DNA from: Lineus longissimus
Taxonomy: Eukaryota; Nemertea; Pilidiophora; Heteronemertea; Lineidae
NCBI RefSeq assembly: GCF_910592395.1
Contig: NC_088314.1
Span: 12,522,001 to 12,586,000, forward strand
Length of the DNA stretch: 64,000 bases
Reading direction: 5' to 3'
Made by a program: the position numbers and the translations under genes. Position 1 is the first letter of the stretch; each line of letters starts with the position of its first letter. This document shows positions 46,198-57,108 of this stretch, in pieces. The notes under the pieces were generated by a model that had not been told where the DNA came from, did no database searches, and saw nothing but the letters and a program-made list of their open reading frames with translations.

Positions 46198-47895
46198 ACA
46201 AGAGGCCCAAGGGCCTGGCGCTCAGCTGAGTTAATATCATTAATATCTTCCCGGTGTTTAGTTCATTATGCATGAAAATGGCATGCTCCATGGTATTTGA
46301 TATCCTTTTGCGTTCACTACGGTACCAATGTTTTTGGTTGACATAATTATGCCACTGTTCATTCCTCAATCCTGACCATAATTCGGGTGAAATCATCGTA
46401 TGAAAATATTTACCGAAACATGAAGTTTATGCCATGAATGAGGAAACTCATTGTCATAGCCTCGTTTACAAGTATGAAGTATTTTCCCGCGAATATTCAA
46501 AACTGCTTGGCTCCTTGCCAGTTAAATAACATGTGACTATACACAAAATAGAAAACTTTGATGGAAATTGTAAATCATTTTTTTATCTATCAGGGGAAAC
46601 AAGCTGATGATGATCAAATAAATCATTCATGAGAAATCGTTTTGTTGCTGAAGCTTGCATGACGAAGTTAATGCTAAACCTTTTCTTGTGCTCTACTGCG
46701 CCACCGTAGTTTTCTATTTAGACCAGCGATGACGTCATTTCTGGTGATGCCCTACGTTGTCCAATGAGCGCTTTTTAAAATGTGCCATTTGGTATTGTAC
46801 AGTATGCAATGTATTTTTTCAGCGCTGCCAGTTGCCGAAGAGAATGCCGTAGCTCCCTCAATTTCCAATCAATTTTTATGGGAGTGACATTATTGTATTG
46901 CTCAGAATGTCTACTTTTTACTCATGAAAGAATCGTAGAACTAAAACATAATAGGCGAACAGAATCATGCCGATTCACTGCACATACTGTGGGAATTCTC
47001 CACTTCAAAATACATCGGCGATGTCATCGCGAACAGAGCATGCACTTCCGATATCGTTTTCACAGAAATGTCGCCAAATATTCAAGAACTAATTTCTGAA
47101 TTTAGTCCCTAAAGACCTTATGACTACCACTGAAACGAACTAGTGATAATATCGCCTACCAGACTACTTTTTAAGCAGAAAATTGGGTACTTGAGTGTCA
47201 TTGAGCTCCAAGATTATTGCACATAGCGTAAACAACATGCCGCCATTTTGTCTCCGCTTCGGTATTTCGTACGCCGCTTATAATGCACCTTCTCAATTAA
47301 AACCAACATAATAAGGCCTTACATCGTTGATTGAATAGGAACACCACACAAAACACAATAAAGTGGGGGTACAATCGATTACGAAGCTGAAGTGAACAGT
47401 GATTTATTCCTGGAGCTACTGCTTTTGTTGTGTAGCTGCCATGTTTTGAGAACTGGCAAATAGGAGACTTCATTGATGGCTGACGTCATCGGGCGGCAAT
47501 TTGAATCGGCAGAAATAATTAAAAGGCAGGTAGCGCCCTCTCCTGTTAAAATTTTGAACTTTTTCTCAATAAAATAGATTTTCAAGAATTTTATCTTAAT
47601 ATTAGAGCATATTTCGACTAATTCTGCTGCTCCTAGGCCGATATAGGCCAGTTTCCTTAATGCACTCTCGCTCGCAGGAAGTAGGTCGAATGGCGACAAA
47701 TTTTGTTTTGAAAGTAGAGTTTGACCAGAAGTATCCAGAAATGCAAAATTGAAGTCTCTAGGTCTTACGGTTACAAAATGTGCACCATGGGTTTAACGGA
47801 CGGATGGATGGATGGATGGATGGATGGATGGATGGACAGACGGACGCCACTGAACAACTTATTTGACAAGCTCGGCTGACTTAGTCTGCTGAGCT
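46198..47895 (+). mobile_element. HINE/Helentron-like element, family B copy 2
   Basis: The head is ACAAGAGGCCCAAGGGCC then TGGCGCTCAGCTGAG. A (GGAT)n microsatellite lies at 47797-47845 and the imperfect hairpin AGCTCGGCTGAC-TTA-GTCTGCTGAGCT at 47869-47895. Its first 1.1 kb is nearly identical to 62898-64000. Copy 2 of the three-copy unit (46718-47190) lies inside. Confidence 0.72.
47797..47845 (+). repeat. (GGAT)n microsatellite
   Basis: Around ten GGAT units just before the family B tail, the position held by other simple repeats in sister elements. Confidence 0.95.
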
Positions 47896-48190
47896 AAAAA
47901 TTATTAAAAAATATTCGGCCAGATTTGAAAACAATATTTCCTCTGTGGACCGAGGTTTAAAGGAAAGAAGTTTAAACTTCCCGATGACCTCATTCGCCGA
48001 ATTTAGGTCGGATCGCGCTGATTTTTGGTTTCTGAGTTCCCCTTGGGCTACTCCTAATTAAGCAGCGTCAACAAAGTGCCTAGGTCTTACGGTTACAAAA
48101 TGCCCAAAATTGACATGAAAGGATGGCAGGAAGGACGGACACCATTCCCTTAGTAATATAACCAGCTTCGTTGACTTTGTCAGCTGAGCT
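47896..48190 (+). repeat. Second family B-type tail
   Basis: A short core containing GGTCTTACGGTTACAAAATG, a GGACGGACA segment and the hairpin AGCTTCGTTGAC-TTT-GTCAGCTGAGCT at 48164-48190. Probably a fragment of another copy or a duplicated 3' end. Confidence 0.5.
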
Positions 48191-49030
48191 AAGAATCAAT
48201 TTGATTCAAGATAATTATTTAAGACAATAGGTGTTTGAAGCCTTGAAGTTTTTAAAAGGAACCAAAATATTTGGAATACAACGTGGATTATAGGTTCGCA
48301 TAAGAGTCTAGTGTGATGTAAATGCAAAATAATCCAGCTATTTTCAACCAAACTACCAAAAACAAGGCATATAACGGATTTTGATTTTGAAAAGCATGTC
48401 TCTCTGAACACTGTGGGCTGAATATTGTATTGAATGCTTTTGTTGGTGACTTGGGCTCAACCATTCATATAAAGGGGTGTTGCAAAATGTACTGCCTTGT
48501 TACTATACTGCATTACTGTTCAAACTGGATTGAATCAGTACTCGTTGGCCTATCATATTTCTAGGAGTCCCGGTCAATGTTTTGGATTATAAGGTGCTTT
48601 GCAACGTGTACATCGAAATCGTGCATGAAAATGCAGTTTAAAATCATTTTAAGCAATGTCGAACCACAAACTTTTATGTATAAGAGTGAGCATGGAAAAG
48701 GTGACATGATGCACATTGATTAGAGAATAAAGGTTCAGTGTTAATGAAACTGTTCCTACCTTCAGCTTGGTAATCCACAAACACAATTTCGACACAGATC
48801 ACTGAAATATCCACTCAGAGTCAGACAACAATCACACTCGGGTACAGGAAGGATTTTCTGAAGTTTTTGGGTCAATAAACGGTAGTTACCAAATACAATA
48901 ACTCTGTGTTCACTTGTGGTGTCCTCCTCCTAGTCCTGTAGTATTTCAAGGTATTTGATGATACAGACCTACACAGTACCATTTACTTTAAGAACAGAAT
49001 GTTGATTGTGAAGCAGTCACTTTGAAGATC
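48191..49030. other. No gene seen
   Basis: Unique AT-rich DNA, perhaps the 3' flank of the transposon at 49031-52365. No terminal inverted repeat could be matched to the other side. Confidence 0.35.
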
Positions 49031-50038
49031 CTAAGGTGATGCGGGCACTAGTCCGTGACTGTCATCCAGCTTCCAACAGGTATTCTGGTTGGCCTTCAAA
49101 AAGCAGAACCAATGGCCAACATCACACTGATTCCCGGAGTGACAAATTACAGCAGACACTGTCTTGCCTTCCAAAAGTTCCCCATCTGGTTCACCTATCT
49201 TGGTCATGCATTTCATTCTATTTAAATCATTGTTTCTGTTGATCTCAATGACAGTTAGCTCTCCTTCAATGGTTATCTGGAAGCCATGTCCTTGACGGTC
49301 ACAGTTACGACCATTGCGTGCAGGGTTCGTGTACCGACCACGAATCACATCTGTGTCCTCAAAATGTGAGCGGTAAATAGCTGTCAGAGATACCGTCTCA
49401 GGACCTTGAGGGGCATTTATTCTTAAAACTTGGCCGTCCCTTAGAAATTGCAAATCTATATGACCGAGGGGGCAATGTAGTTGTACCGGCCAAGAAGTGA
49501 GCAAACCCTCAGGGATATTTAACTTCTCGAGGAAAGTCATTAAGAATTCTCCTGCATCTTGGTATTCTGGCATCACATACCCCCTACTCTCAATGTTGGC
49601 ATTCACTGCATGAAAAAGTGGCTGTATGGTAAATGGTGGTTCTTGTCTATGCATTCTCATACAAATGTCCAAAAAGACATTGTCTAGGCCAGTTATTGGG
49701 ATGATGTGTTGTGCGAGGCCAACATGTCTGAAACATTGCACAACTGCAATGGCATAGCAAATGTTTGCATCATTTAGCAGCCCTAATCCTGGAAATTGTG
49801 TCCTGCTATCATCTGTAACAGCATTCATGAGAACATCGTCTGTGAGAACATCATCCATGGGAACATCAATGGGTGAATTTTCTGTACTCCTAGGCTGTGA
49901 TTGGTCATTGTTTGAAGGTGCTGTGTTTGTTTTCCGTATCTGTGGAGCTGTGTAATGAGGCTGAAGATCAAGAGGAAACTGAGGGTCAGCAAGGTGGCAT
50001 TTCCTCACGACTGGCCCTTTGATTGAAACATTCACCAC
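49031..50038 (-). CDS. USP-type deubiquitinase-like protein next to a DDE transposase
   Basis: A 335-codon open frame. The first ATG is codon 61, so the N-terminal part is probably joined from an upstream exon. It holds the USP catalytic signatures: GLLNDANICYAIAVVQC (Cys94, with Asn92 as oxyanion residue; canonical form GL-N-GNTCY-NA-LQ) and GHWFCFL (His309), followed by KLDDSHG (Asp325/326). Spacing of about 215 residues is short for a USP and the zinc-binding Cys pairs are largely absent. The frame stops soon after the His box, so the last strands of the fold may be missing. It lies 240 bp downstream of the transposase on the same strand, which suggests one mobile unit. Activity is not shown. 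Confidence 0.65.
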   Translation of the reverse strand: MVNVSIKGPVVRKCHLADPQFPLDLQPHYTAPQIRKTNTAPSNNDQSQPRSTENSPIDVPMDDVLTDDVLMNAVTDDSRTQFPGLGLLNDANICYAIAVVQCFRHVGLAQHIIPITGLDNVFLDICMRMHRQEPPFTIQPLFHAVNANIESRGYVMPEYQDAGEFLMTFLEKLNIPEGLLTSWPVQLHCPLGHIDLQFLRDGQVLRINAPQGPETVSLTAIYRSHFEDTDVIRGRYTNPARNGRNCDRQGHGFQITIEGELTVIEINRNNDLNRMKCMTKIGEPDGELLEGKTVSAVICHSGNQCDVGHWFCFLKANQNTCWKLDDSHGLVPASP

Positions 50039-50309
50039 ACAGTAGCATCAACAAAGCCACAACATGTGCATCAGATGTTAACATGCGAGCTCCTAGATCG
50101 GATGCAGAAGATGTTTCACAAGTCCATCCGCACAGTGTTACTAAAGGTCCACTGAATCCAAGGTAGTTGGCCAAATCACCACACTGTTTGGAATGAAACC
50201 TTCCGCAAACACCAACATGGGCGTGTTTCATGTTTGCAGGATTTCTGTTCATCCTGTTGGCAGATGGCAGTTTCATTGTCACGATTGTGAGACCCCCGAC
50301 TCTGGCCAC
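49986..50309 (-). CDS. Linking ORF between the DDE transposase and the USP-like ORF
   Basis: Overlaps the end of the transposase frame and the start of the USP frame. It follows an acceptor-like AATATTTCAG at about 50310. The translation has GVCGRFHSKQCGDLANYLGF and LLMLLCGECFNQRAS, which read like protein. It may be an exon joining the two ORFs, or they may have been separated by a frameshift. No family recognised. Confidence 0.35.
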   Translation of the reverse strand: MARVGGLTIVTMKLPSANRMNRNPANMKHAHVGVCGRFHSKQCGDLANYLGFSGPLVTLCGWTCETSSASDLGARMLTSDAHVVALLMLLCGECFNQRASREEMPPC

Positions 50310-52365
50310 CTGAAATATTTGTTATTGTCCCATCCATCAGGAATGTCGTTTAGGGTCGTGTAAAACATTGATGTGGTTGAGGGTAGTTCCTTCACTGCAT
50401 CCCAGTACTCAGGCATACCACTGAATTGTCCAAGATTGGTGCTGACCTCGAGTTGCCTGCAGTGAGTAATGTAAGAACAACCTCCTCTTACGAGGTAAGG
50501 TCCTATATCATAAATGCTCTCTTCAGTAATTGTTGGCAAGCCTAAGCTTGTTCTCAGCTGATGGACGTCACGTATTTCTATCCTGTTCCAATTGACACTT
50601 CTTGCAGTGGGACACTGTAGCACATAAGATGGCAGGGTAATTGCAGGGTCATGCAAAAAGTTTGTCATGTTCAGCCTGTGCTTGATCAGCTTTGCCAATC
50701 TAATCTGCTCTGCACCATCAACGAATTTGATGTTGAATTTCGGATGAAAGGTATTGTACTGATTTACAGCTGCAAGCCATATAAGAAATATGCGTGGACA
50801 ACTTACATAGTCTTTTGGAATGTTGAACTTTGTACGGAAATTCTCTCCCAAAGGTTGTAGGTATTGATATGGGTCCAAATCAAGTATTTTCTCATCAGCT
50901 ACAGCACCATGAAATTGTTCGACTCCAAATCTCAGTTTCCCAACAATTGCTCTACTGTTTGTTGTTAACACTGAATAAGTACGTGAAGGCATCAACTTGA
51001 TTTTACCCTTCTCGGCAACTTCATCATCATCATCGCTTGGCCAAATAATTCGGCAGTCATTAGCAGAGCACCATTGCTTTGTTATATTGTTACTGCTCAC
51101 ATTGCGGGGAACAAAAATGTATCCCTTGTCGACAGCAAGTACAATGAAGTAGTCATCTGTACCTCGAAGGAGCGACAGAAGTCCTTGAGGTGCAACCTCG
51201 CTGTTACCCTCAGTTTCAGACAATCGAACCTCTAAACCTATCAAATTACTGTCTCCACACCTGGGTGTGGCGGCGGCACCTACAGGAACAGTTAGAACAA
51301 CATGTCCAGTGGTATCAACCAAAGTGGTAAATGTGACACAATGGCCACCCTTTTTTGGGTAATATGCATCTTTTTGGTGTTCGCAGTCAAGAGAATTTTG
51401 GATCCTTACTTTTTTTGAATCTAGAGACACTCCAACAGGTAATCGATCATTATCCTTAGGGTCTGCGAAAAACGAGAGTAGTTCTGTGTGAATGGGCAAT
51501 TCCCTTTCTTTCATTTTGGCGTAAACTGTGTTCTTTTCAGTGGCTGTTTTTGACGGATCGAACCAGAGTACTGGAATGCTGCTGTTCCGGAACAAATGGT
51601 CTGTTAACTGTGTCCAAAAGATGTCATGTGCTGTTGTCAAAGATACTTGAAAATAAGCAGCACGGTCCCTGAAATCAGGGTTTCCCCGCATTTTGTGTCG
51701 GTACAGAAGCACCCTAGCTGAAATATCCAAACTTCTATTTGTTTGTCTGAATGATGTTTCTTGATTGAGTAGCCAAACTAAGTTCCAGAAATGGATAACT
51801 TTCATGCCTGTAAGATTTTTGAGTTGCCAAGCAGGCAGCATCCAGGGCTGCCTGAAACAATTGGTATTTCGTCTATGATCCTCTGGCCATTGATGTCTCG
51901 CATATGTGAAGGAATCATAATGTGCATCGCTTACACCATAAACATAGTTCCCTCCGCGGCATGAATTATCTTCAGTTGCAGACGGGTCAATTCCTTCTGG
52001 TGAATATGAAGATGTTGTTCCATCACATTCCACTGAATTGAGTACATCACACGCAACTGAAACTTGTTCCACAAAACTAACTCCAGAAACTTTTCTCAAC
52101 AGATTCAGAAAGTAATCCACATGATTCAGATGGTAATCCACGTGATTCAGATGGTAATCCACATGATTCAGAGGGTAATCCACATGAATTGGACAGTAAT
52201 CCACATGATTCAGACAGTAATCCATGATTTGACGTGTAGGTGGAAGACTCAGATGACGCTGAGGTGCTTCTCCCTGGCGTGTCTGTTTTCTGGTCGATGT
52301 TGTCAACTGATGTTTGAGATGCAGAGTGTTCCCCCTGAGCACATGCTTGTTTTGGATTGATATTT
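50279..52365 (-). CDS. DDE transposase, IS5/Harbinger-like (DDE_Tnp_4-like)
   Basis: About 690 codons. The exon probably starts at about 52365 after an acceptor ATTCTTTTAG, so a short upstream exon may exist; the first ATG in frame is near 52220. The N-terminus carries a 21 bp repeat giving HVDYxLN units. A helical part (AAYFQVSLTTAHDIFWTQL) resembles the DNA-binding domain of IS5-type enzymes. The catalytic part has GVSLDSKKVRIQ (first Asp), a YYPKKGGHCVTFTTLVDTTG block, VLAVDKGYIF (second Asp) and VEQFHGAVADEKIL (candidate Glu). No stop interrupts it. Assignment to a named superfamily is uncertain. Confidence 0.65.
52100..52228 (-). repeat. 21 bp minisatellite inside the transposase ORF
   Basis: Six imperfect units of GTAATCCACATGATTCAGA on the plus strand. 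Each keeps the frame and adds seven residues (HVDYxLN). Confidence 0.9.
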
Positions 52366-52538
52366 CCCTAAAAGAATCACAATGTCACAAATTAATTTCA
52401 ATCTTACTGAACTGTACCACATTGAAAATAAGTGAGAACAAGCCCTTCGGTGATAATGGCTCACTGTGAGAAATGATTGCTATAATGTTGTCAATGTGTA
52501 CAGGGACTGGACCAATTGGTTCACTTACTGAATCCAAG

Positions 52539-52703
52539 ATGGCGGACCACCAGACTAAAATGCGAGTACTAACTGAAGAGCTTAGAAGTATAATCAGGCA
52601 AAGGCACATTTTAAACCCTATATTTGGAGAAAAATGCAAAAATATGAAAAAAATCTTCACAATCCCTGGAAACACCAAAGTGATGATTTCTAGATATCGC
52701 TGA
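52539..52703 (+). CDS. Small ORF MADHQTKMRVL, 54 residues
   Basis: The start AAGATGGCG is a strong translation context. The product is basic and mostly helical. It lies between the minus-strand transposase and the plus-strand SGNH-like exon. No family recognised; may be chance. Confidence 0.25.
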   Translation: MADHQTKMRVLTEELRSIIRQRHILNPIFGEKCKNMKKIFTIPGNTKVMISRYR

Positions 52704-53220
52704 ATCATTAAGAGGCACAGATTATATGTGTTGAAAGCATTTGCTTCTTTAAGGGTATAAATACTGCAAAATGTGCATAAACCAAGAAGGGTTGTTGCAA
52801 CTAGTTACACTACGGACTTAGTGATAAGGCCTCGTCCCATCGCCCTTACCGGCCACTACGACAAGTCAATACTCTTGCTGATGATTCGTCATTATTGGTC
52901 GTCGCAAAAACAACGAATTGACACAGATATCAACTAGGTCAACCAATCACACGGTAGTCTGGCGGACACACCTCCACGACACACTTTATGTGACTTAGCA
53001 TGGTGTCCCTGATGCGGCCACTAAAGACATGATGACGTAGATTGCCACAACAAACTTGTGGTGTGAAGCTGTGTACTCCTACTATAATATTACGTCTGGA
53101 GGCAAAGTCGTAAGGTGTACAGTTAGCCGACGACGTTTGGTGTGCATGTTTCTAATGTCTTCGGCATTCCGCGGGCGATGTGGAATTAGTCCGCCGAGGT
53201 TATGGAAGAAAAAAACCAAA
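52704..53220. other. No gene; probable 5' region of the SGNH-like gene
   Basis: Unique sequence with no TATA box or TIR that I can support. The plus-strand frame is open before the ATG at 53221 but not conserved-looking. Confidence 0.35.
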
Positions 53221-53520
53221 ATGGCGGGAGTGTCGGAGAACGAGAAGCGTACTGCAATTTTTTCCACATCAATTTTGAAGTACGTGGATAATGAGGCGTT
53301 GGGGAGTTCGTTCAAGAGCCATATAACTTTTGCATACCCGGGTTATGAAACTGCCGGCTTGTTAGAAAAATGTCGGCGGATTAGATGGTCTTCGTTTTCA
53401 GACATTTTTTTGTTGGTTGGCACGAACGATTGTTGTGGTCGTTCCAGTGCAAGTGGACATGGTGGAGCCAGTGCTAGTGGGCCAGGTTACTCTACCAGTG
53501 AAACATGCAGGCGTATTGAT
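53221..53520 (+). CDS. SGNH-hydrolase-like protein, first coding exon
   Basis: 100 codons from ATG (MAGVSENEKRT) to a perfect GTAAGT donor at 53521, phase 0. ILKYVDNEALGSSFKSHITF, AYPGYETAGLLEKCR and FSDIFLLVGTNDC follow the order of SGNH/GDSL hydrolase-like proteins common in invertebrate genomes, where G-x-N-D is the third signature block. The first GDS block is replaced by STSILKY, so the catalytic Ser is uncertain. Downstream exons were not found; the tandem repeats from 53902 lie in the expected intron. Confidence 0.5.
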
Positions 53521-53901
53521 GTAAGTTTTATCTGTTATAGTGGTGACTTCTCGCTACGTTAATTGCAAAATACATGTACATGATAAAAATGAGTTTACAT
53601 AAGCAATCTAATCTTTGTTTAAAAATAGTGAAATACATTGAAAAGTTGCGTGAGTTCAATAGAGCTTGCACTTTACATTAGAATCTGCCAGAGTGCCAGA
53701 CTATCTAGTCCGGACACCTTTCAGGGGGGGGGGGGGACATTTTCCATTATTTGCCAGCTATTAATGATGATGGAGTTGAGTTACTGCTAAAGAGATACAC
53801 GGAGAAAACTGTCTATCAAAACAAAAAAATTGGCGGAAGGAACTATAGCAGGTTCCCAACCAGGGGGTTTGGGGGGTTTCCCCCCAACCTAAAGGCGCTG
53901 C

Positions 53902-54590
53902 GCGCTTACTAGGGCACTGCACTGATAATATTATTGATTTATGTCAAGAAAATATAATTTGGATAACTTTGAAACCTGGTGGACGCTGGTGGACGCTGGA
54001 TTTTATTGGGCATGATGGGTCCGACTTCTAGCACAGATAATTCACTTATTTTTCAATATATTGCAATAAAACTTGCAAAATATGTTTTAAATAACCTATT
54101 TTAAGCGCGCAGCACGACGTCATCCAATGTAAACAATGTTTCTCAAGTCCATGGATTCGTTTCAAATGGCTTAAATTTGACTTAAAATGGCCGCCAGAAG
54201 AGATAAACGCGCGCGCGCTTACTAGGGCACTGCACTGATAATATTATTGATTTATGTCAAGAAAATATAATTTGGATAACTTTGAAACCTGGTGGACGCT
54301 GGTGGACGCTGGATTTTATTGGGCATGATGGGTCCGACTTCTAGCACAGATAATTCACTTATTTTTCAATATATTGCAATAAAACTTGCAAAATATGTTT
54401 TAAATAACCTATTTTAAGCGCGCAGCAGAAAAGCCGAAGGCCGAAGGCTTTTCTGCGAAGCGCTACTATGGTTAACGTGCATACGACGTCATCCAATGTA
54501 AACAATGTTTCTCAAGTCCATGGATTCGTTTCAAATGGCTCAAATTTGACTTAAAATGGCCGCCAGAAGAGATAAACGCGCGAAAGTAGC
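53902..54590 (+). repeat. Tandem duplication, 313 bp unit, second copy with hairpin insertion
   Basis: Unit 1 is 53902-54214 and unit 2 is 54215-54590. They share GCGCTTACTAGGGCACTGCA, TGGTGGACGCTGGTGGACGC and GTTTCTCAAGTCCATGG. Unit 2 has about 57 extra bases at 54427-54483 with a perfect 11 bp stem (GCAGAAAAGCC and its complement). A partial third copy is at 55080-55165, with three TGGTGGACGC units. Confidence 0.85.
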
Positions 54591-55165
54591 AACTCGACTA
54601 TTCTGAGCTCCGAGAGAGAACCACACGATTATTCTCGATGTTTTTTAATCAAACTTCAATTTCTGGGGGTTTACCCCCCGACATATGTGTTTCGATTTTT
54701 GAAACTTTAGTAATAATATCCAAAAGATGCTTAATCCCGAAATTATAAAGCAAAAGACGGGCACGTTTCGAGAAAAAAAAATTTATTTTGAGATTTCAAT
54801 AAACCTTTTGAACGAATTCCACATCAGCCGTGGTGGGATCCGAAGACACCTCAAGGAGGAATGTATGTTTTTATGGGGCACCATTGGTTTTGCAGATCTT
54901 CTGTTTTTTTCTAAAGAATAATCAATATTCGCTAGCAGGCTTTTTATGCTCCCAGGTATGAAGAGGGTTCTATGTTCCTCGAGTTCTTTGTTCATCAGTC
55001 TGGTGTTCCTCAAGAGTCAAGTGTCTTCAAGTCTCTTGGCCAGCAAAAACCCTTTCCAACCAATTTTTTATGCATTAATATTATGATAATATTATTGATT
55101 TATGTCAAGAAAATATAATTTTGATAACTTTGAAACCTGGTAGACGCTGGTGGACGCTGGTGGAC

Positions 55166-57108
55166 GCTGTTTAGGATGTCCGGCCTATACGTTGACTTCA
55201 GAATTCACCGGCCATCCGCATCAGGCTGCAAGTGCAACTCTGTCAGTCAGTGTCACCCAAACCAGGTACCAATGCTGCCAGCGATTCACAGACAACTAAT
55301 TGACACTTCGATGAGTATTTCCATCACCTCGACATCTGAAAACTTACTGATTTTGTATGGAAAGCAAGCAGTGAACGATGTAAACATTAATGGATGACGG
55401 TAATTACGGTGATTACCTGGTTCCGAATGCTCACCATAAGCTTAGTTGCATACAGTCATACACCTGCAATACTTCATCGATCCCAGGTTGATTATCGGCT
55501 AATGTAGCATATCATTATCACTCACACCCCCGGATCAAACCTTACCAATCAAACCTGAAACTATCGAACTGGCGCGATATTCGTCCTTTTCTTTAAATAT
55601 TTGTCGATGGAATCAAATGGAATCAAATGGAATAAATTGTTTGTGGCCGATTTGCACTACTCACACGCTTCCAAAAAATCAACATTTTGCGAATGTACTC
55701 GATTTGTTGGAACATAGTAAGCTCGTCCCCTTGTACGAATGTACGTACATATGACCATAATAAATCAATATGAATAACACCCTGGAAAAGGGGCGTGGCA
55801 AAATTACATGGAAAAACGAAAAAAACAGATATATACGATGGTTTGTTGTCCAAAATCACTTCACGAGACACACCTATGATGCCAAACACAGCCAATGATG
55901 CCGATTGCGCCCGAATCGGTCAGCCTTTATGGACAAACGAGGTTATCGCAAAATGAGGTTAAAAAACCCATGCAACTTTAACTGGTCACTATAGACAGTG
56001 AGCCAATAATGCAGTATATGACCATAAGATTTAAAATAGGCCGTACATGTATGTCTGTGTCATCAATCTATCCTCAGATTGTTACCTTCACAAAATTAGG
56101 TCGTGGCGCACAAATTTCCTATTTCATACTTTCATTGCAAAGAAGGGGTCCGTATCTATATTCCCCAGGTTTTACAGGGCGGTTCAAAAAATATCCCATC
56201 CATGGTCTAAATCCCCTGGGCAGGCCGAAAAACTAGCAGACACCTTGGTATAGATAGGGCAATTAGTGTCTTATGCCCAATAGACGTTTTCGTGAAGTAT
56301 GGCCACCCTATTGTTATTGACATTTGTTTTGGCTTTTTTGGCTGCTGGCAAAGTTGCAACTTCCAAATAAGCCATACACACCGATTGTCTAGTATGCTGT
56401 TTATGGAAGTGAAATCTGCATTCAGATCCAGAAACCAAAGTCACTGTACCGCTCTTCTAAGTCACACATTGACTGGCAAAAAGAAACGACGATTGAGGAT
56501 GCTGCTTCTGTTTGGCTCTTCCAGGCCAATCATGTGTTGGAAAACATGATTTAAGGGGACCCTTTGTTTCTGGGGCAGTTGGCCATGGCATGCAGCTAGA
56601 AATGACATTTTCTTTTTCGGTGAATGGATGGCTGAGGTATACACATAGAGCTATATATCTGCAGCCTTAGAGGAGCGGTTGCAGTATTTGAGAGAAAATG
56701 GGCTGTGAACATTTGCAAACAAACTGGTGCCATACTTGCTGAAACTGTCTATAACAAGGGAACAATATAATCATAAAGGGGCATGTATACAGTCACCATA
56801 TTGGAAGGCAAGATAAAAGATCAATCTCGTACCCAGAAGGTCTTATAACTATTGAGCTAGTCCAAACTACTTTTGAAAATGTTTGTTTAGTCCAGTTCAA
56901 TTTTCAATTTCATTATTATAAGGATCAACATTAAAAAATGTGTACAGAGCACCGAAAATTGGCAACGTTGTCAGCCTGTTGCAAGAAAATTGAAGGTTAC
57001 ACAATTAATATTTTATTATTTCAATAAACTGATCCAATGATGAATTGTTACTATACAAATCTATGTCCTATTAGCTGACCTCATTATCACACACTCTTAG
57101 TCTTAATG
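55166..57108. other. No certain gene
   Basis: A minus-strand ORF at 55623-55895 runs to a GTGAGT-like donor but has no recognised family. Nothing else is supported. Confidence 0.35.

Noticed and set aside
53082-53315. Minus-strand ORF of 77 codons
   Set aside because: Shadow of the SGNH-like exon, with no splice signals of its own.
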